DNA of 64,000 bases from JAXMEB01 sp046348545 (GTDB lineage Bacteria > Pseudomonadota > Gammaproteobacteria > Berkiellales > Berkiellaceae): assembly GCA_046348545.1 (NCBI GenBank), contig JAXMEB010000007.1, forward strand, positions 14,122 to 78,121. Direction: 5' to 3'. The notes under the pieces were generated by a model. The model ran no database searches. It was not told the DNA's origin and saw nothing but the letters and a program-made list of their open reading frames with translations. Each line of letters starts with the position of its first letter. Position 1 is the stretch's first letter. The translations under genes were made by a program, and so were the position numbers. Below are positions 62,795-64,000 of the stretch, in pieces.

Positions 62795-63808
62795 CTATAA
62801 TTTTTTATCAAACCAGTGCTTTGCCAAGGATGTTCCCAGTAAAGCATATGAAAGCAATCCAAATACAATTAGAACACCAAAATAAAACTTCATCCATAGG
62901 AAGTCAGTATTATGCATTCCAGTATTATCAAGCAGGAATACCGATGCGATGGATGACTCAAATGTATCGATAAATCGAACTGAATATAAATATGACATGA
63001 ATGGAGAAAAAACGGTAGGTATGGTAAACATTAGGCCTAGAACTCTAAATGGCTTAAATCCGTAGCCCAAAAAGATCTTAAGGAGCCAATATTTTATTTT
63101 CTTTAAGTGATCATCTAAGTTATATTTTCTGAATGCCTCCTTTGACAAATAATAATAGTCGTTTGCGATATTGTATACCCCAGCCGCTGAGTAGCTATCT
63201 CCAATAGCGTCGTATATTTCATATTCTTCCAATGTATCAAGCTCCACATCCTCATTACTCCATGTACTTGGGAGCTTTCTAGGAAAAACCGAATCTCGAC
63301 TAAACCTGCAATCCAAAAATGGGTTACCTGGTGCTACGAATGAGTTTAAGATCGACGTTTTCATAAAGTCTGTATTAATAAATGATGAAGAGATAAATTT
63401 GCAATTTGAAAATGTGCAGTTTCGGAATCGAACAGCAAAAAATTCTGTCTGTACAAACGTACATTTTTCAAACTTACAAGATCTAAAATTGCAAAAATTG
63501 AAATTGGTACCGAAAAAAATAGTTTCTGTAAATCTAGTTTCAGAAACATCAAGATAACTTAGATCCAAAAATTTCAAATGATCACTATCTTGCGAATTTT
63601 CAGTAAAATCGAAGGATTGATTATATACTGCTATTCCACTGTAAAAATCATTTGGTTGGCCATCTGTCAAAGATGTATCGCCTCCGTTGCTTAGAAGTTC
63701 AATAAAGTTCGTAGCTTTATCTTTACCTGCTCGCCTAAAGCGTTGAGCCTGATGCTTTTTACAATCTTGATGATTATACTGGCATAGAAGGAAAATAGGT
63801 TGAAACAT
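62795..63808 (-). CDS. Pentapeptide-repeat membrane protein
   Basis: 337 residues. The middle (about 78-165) is made of pentapeptide repeats with central Phe/Leu (FLDLSYLDVSETRFTETIFF, FNFCNFRSCKFEKCTF, FRNCTFSNCKFISSSF). Two transmembrane helices follow (FRVLGLMFTIPTVFSPFM and KFYFGVLIVFGLLSYAL), with a soluble segment between. Such proteins are common in accessory DNA and their function is usually unknown. It converges with the tra operon. The ribosome-binding site is weak. Confidence 0.75.
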   Translation of the reverse strand: MFQPIFLLCQYNHQDCKKHQAQRFRRAGKDKATNFIELLSNGGDTSLTDGQPNDFYSGIAVYNQSFDFTENSQDSDHLKFLDLSYLDVSETRFTETIFFGTNFNFCNFRSCKFEKCTFVQTEFFAVRFRNCTFSNCKFISSSFINTDFMKTSILNSFVAPGNPFLDCRFSRDSVFPRKLPSTWSNEDVELDTLEEYEIYDAIGDSYSAAGVYNIANDYYYLSKEAFRKYNLDDHLKKIKYWLLKIFLGYGFKPFRVLGLMFTIPTVFSPFMSYLYSVRFIDTFESSIASVFLLDNTGMHNTDFLWMKFYFGVLIVFGLLSYALLGTSLAKHWFDKKL

Positions 63809-64000
63809 TTGAATATATAAATTTCACTATCATCCATTAAGAGTAGCACTAGCAAAAGAATTCCGTAAAATATGTCCTATGAGATGGCTTTCCTTTTTGC
63901 TGGGAGAGACTATCCCGTCATTTATCGCATATTCTAGATTTAAGTCTCTTAAATCATAGTGCTAGTACACACTACTTTAAATTTATCATATCTTGACAAA
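63809..64000. other. Window end, no gene seen
   Basis: AT-rich. The only structure seen is an inverted repeat GATTTAA-GTCTC-TTAAATC (63937-63955). Confidence 0.5.

Noticed and set aside
1..64000. tRNA or rRNA genes
   Set aside because: None was recognised by eye; a dedicated search could still find a degenerate one.

Overview
The window looks like a large part of a conjugative plasmid (or a chromosomally integrated one) from a gammaproteobacterium, most probably a Legionellales-type intracellular bacterium. The evidence is an AT-rich sequence, an F-type (tra) type IV secretion operon joined to a Ti/RSF1010-like TraA relaxase, a ParA-ParB-Rep block, and a cargo of eukaryotic-like proteins (ankyrin repeats, leucine-rich repeats, a Ser/Thr protein kinase, a Fic protein). 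The genus is an inference from gene content; no species marker is present.

Left part (1-17.3 kb) is a mobile-element-scarred accessory region. Three identical 1253-bp IS3-family elements sit at 1124-2376, 6149-7401 and 8586-9838. Each is flanked by a 3-bp target duplication (AAG, AAT, TTG). The first splits a lipoprotein esterase and the third an acetyltransferase; the second splits what looks like a small membrane-protein gene at its third codon. Between and after them lie an AAA ATPase, a class-A beta-lactamase-like hydrolase, an IS3 relic, a 105-bp MITE-like inverted-repeat element, a HigBA toxin-antitoxin pair, a protein kinase, an SOS/DNA-damage group (SRAP peptidase, UmuC, UmuD, LexA-like repressor), a beheaded Rap1a-type immunity gene, and a decayed second copy of the relaxase C-terminus joined to an IS end.

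17.4-26.2 kb is effector-like cargo. A 1642-residue ankyrin/coiled-coil protein ends in what reads as a polymorphic-toxin type 17 domain and is followed 10 bp later by an Imm31-like immunity gene. Upstream in the same operon is an LRR protein, and divergent from that a 639-residue membrane protein of unknown function. This block is bracketed by direct repeats of relaxase sequence.

26.2-37.4 kb is the plasmid core. TraA relaxase-helicase is transcribed left and a small TraD-like protein, an accessory protein and the TraD coupling ATPase right, around an oriT with an exact GTGCGCCCT nick core. Then come 18 copies of a 15-bp palindrome at a 79-bp period (proposed sopC-like centromere), about six 21-bp-spaced iterons (proposed oriV), and a parA-parB-rep operon, followed by a HicA-like toxin/HTH pair under a palindromic promoter.

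37.4-43.5 kb carries a PAP2 phosphatase, a queuosine-precursor transporter (VUT) family protein, a methyltransferase, an XRE/S24-like regulator pair resembling LvrA/LvrB, an HTH protein, and a small secreted-peptide candidate with a double-glycine leader.

43.5-62.7 kb is the transfer operon: DsbC-like protein, pilin, TraL, E, K, B, V, C, a TraN split over two genes, W, U, TrbC, an S26 signal peptidase, a PEGA lipoprotein, TraF, H, G and a possible entry-exclusion protein, ending at a clear terminator. TraG is interrupted near its C-terminus by an IS2-like element with a GGGTG duplication, so the transfer apparatus may be impaired. The window closes with a pentapeptide-repeat membrane protein.
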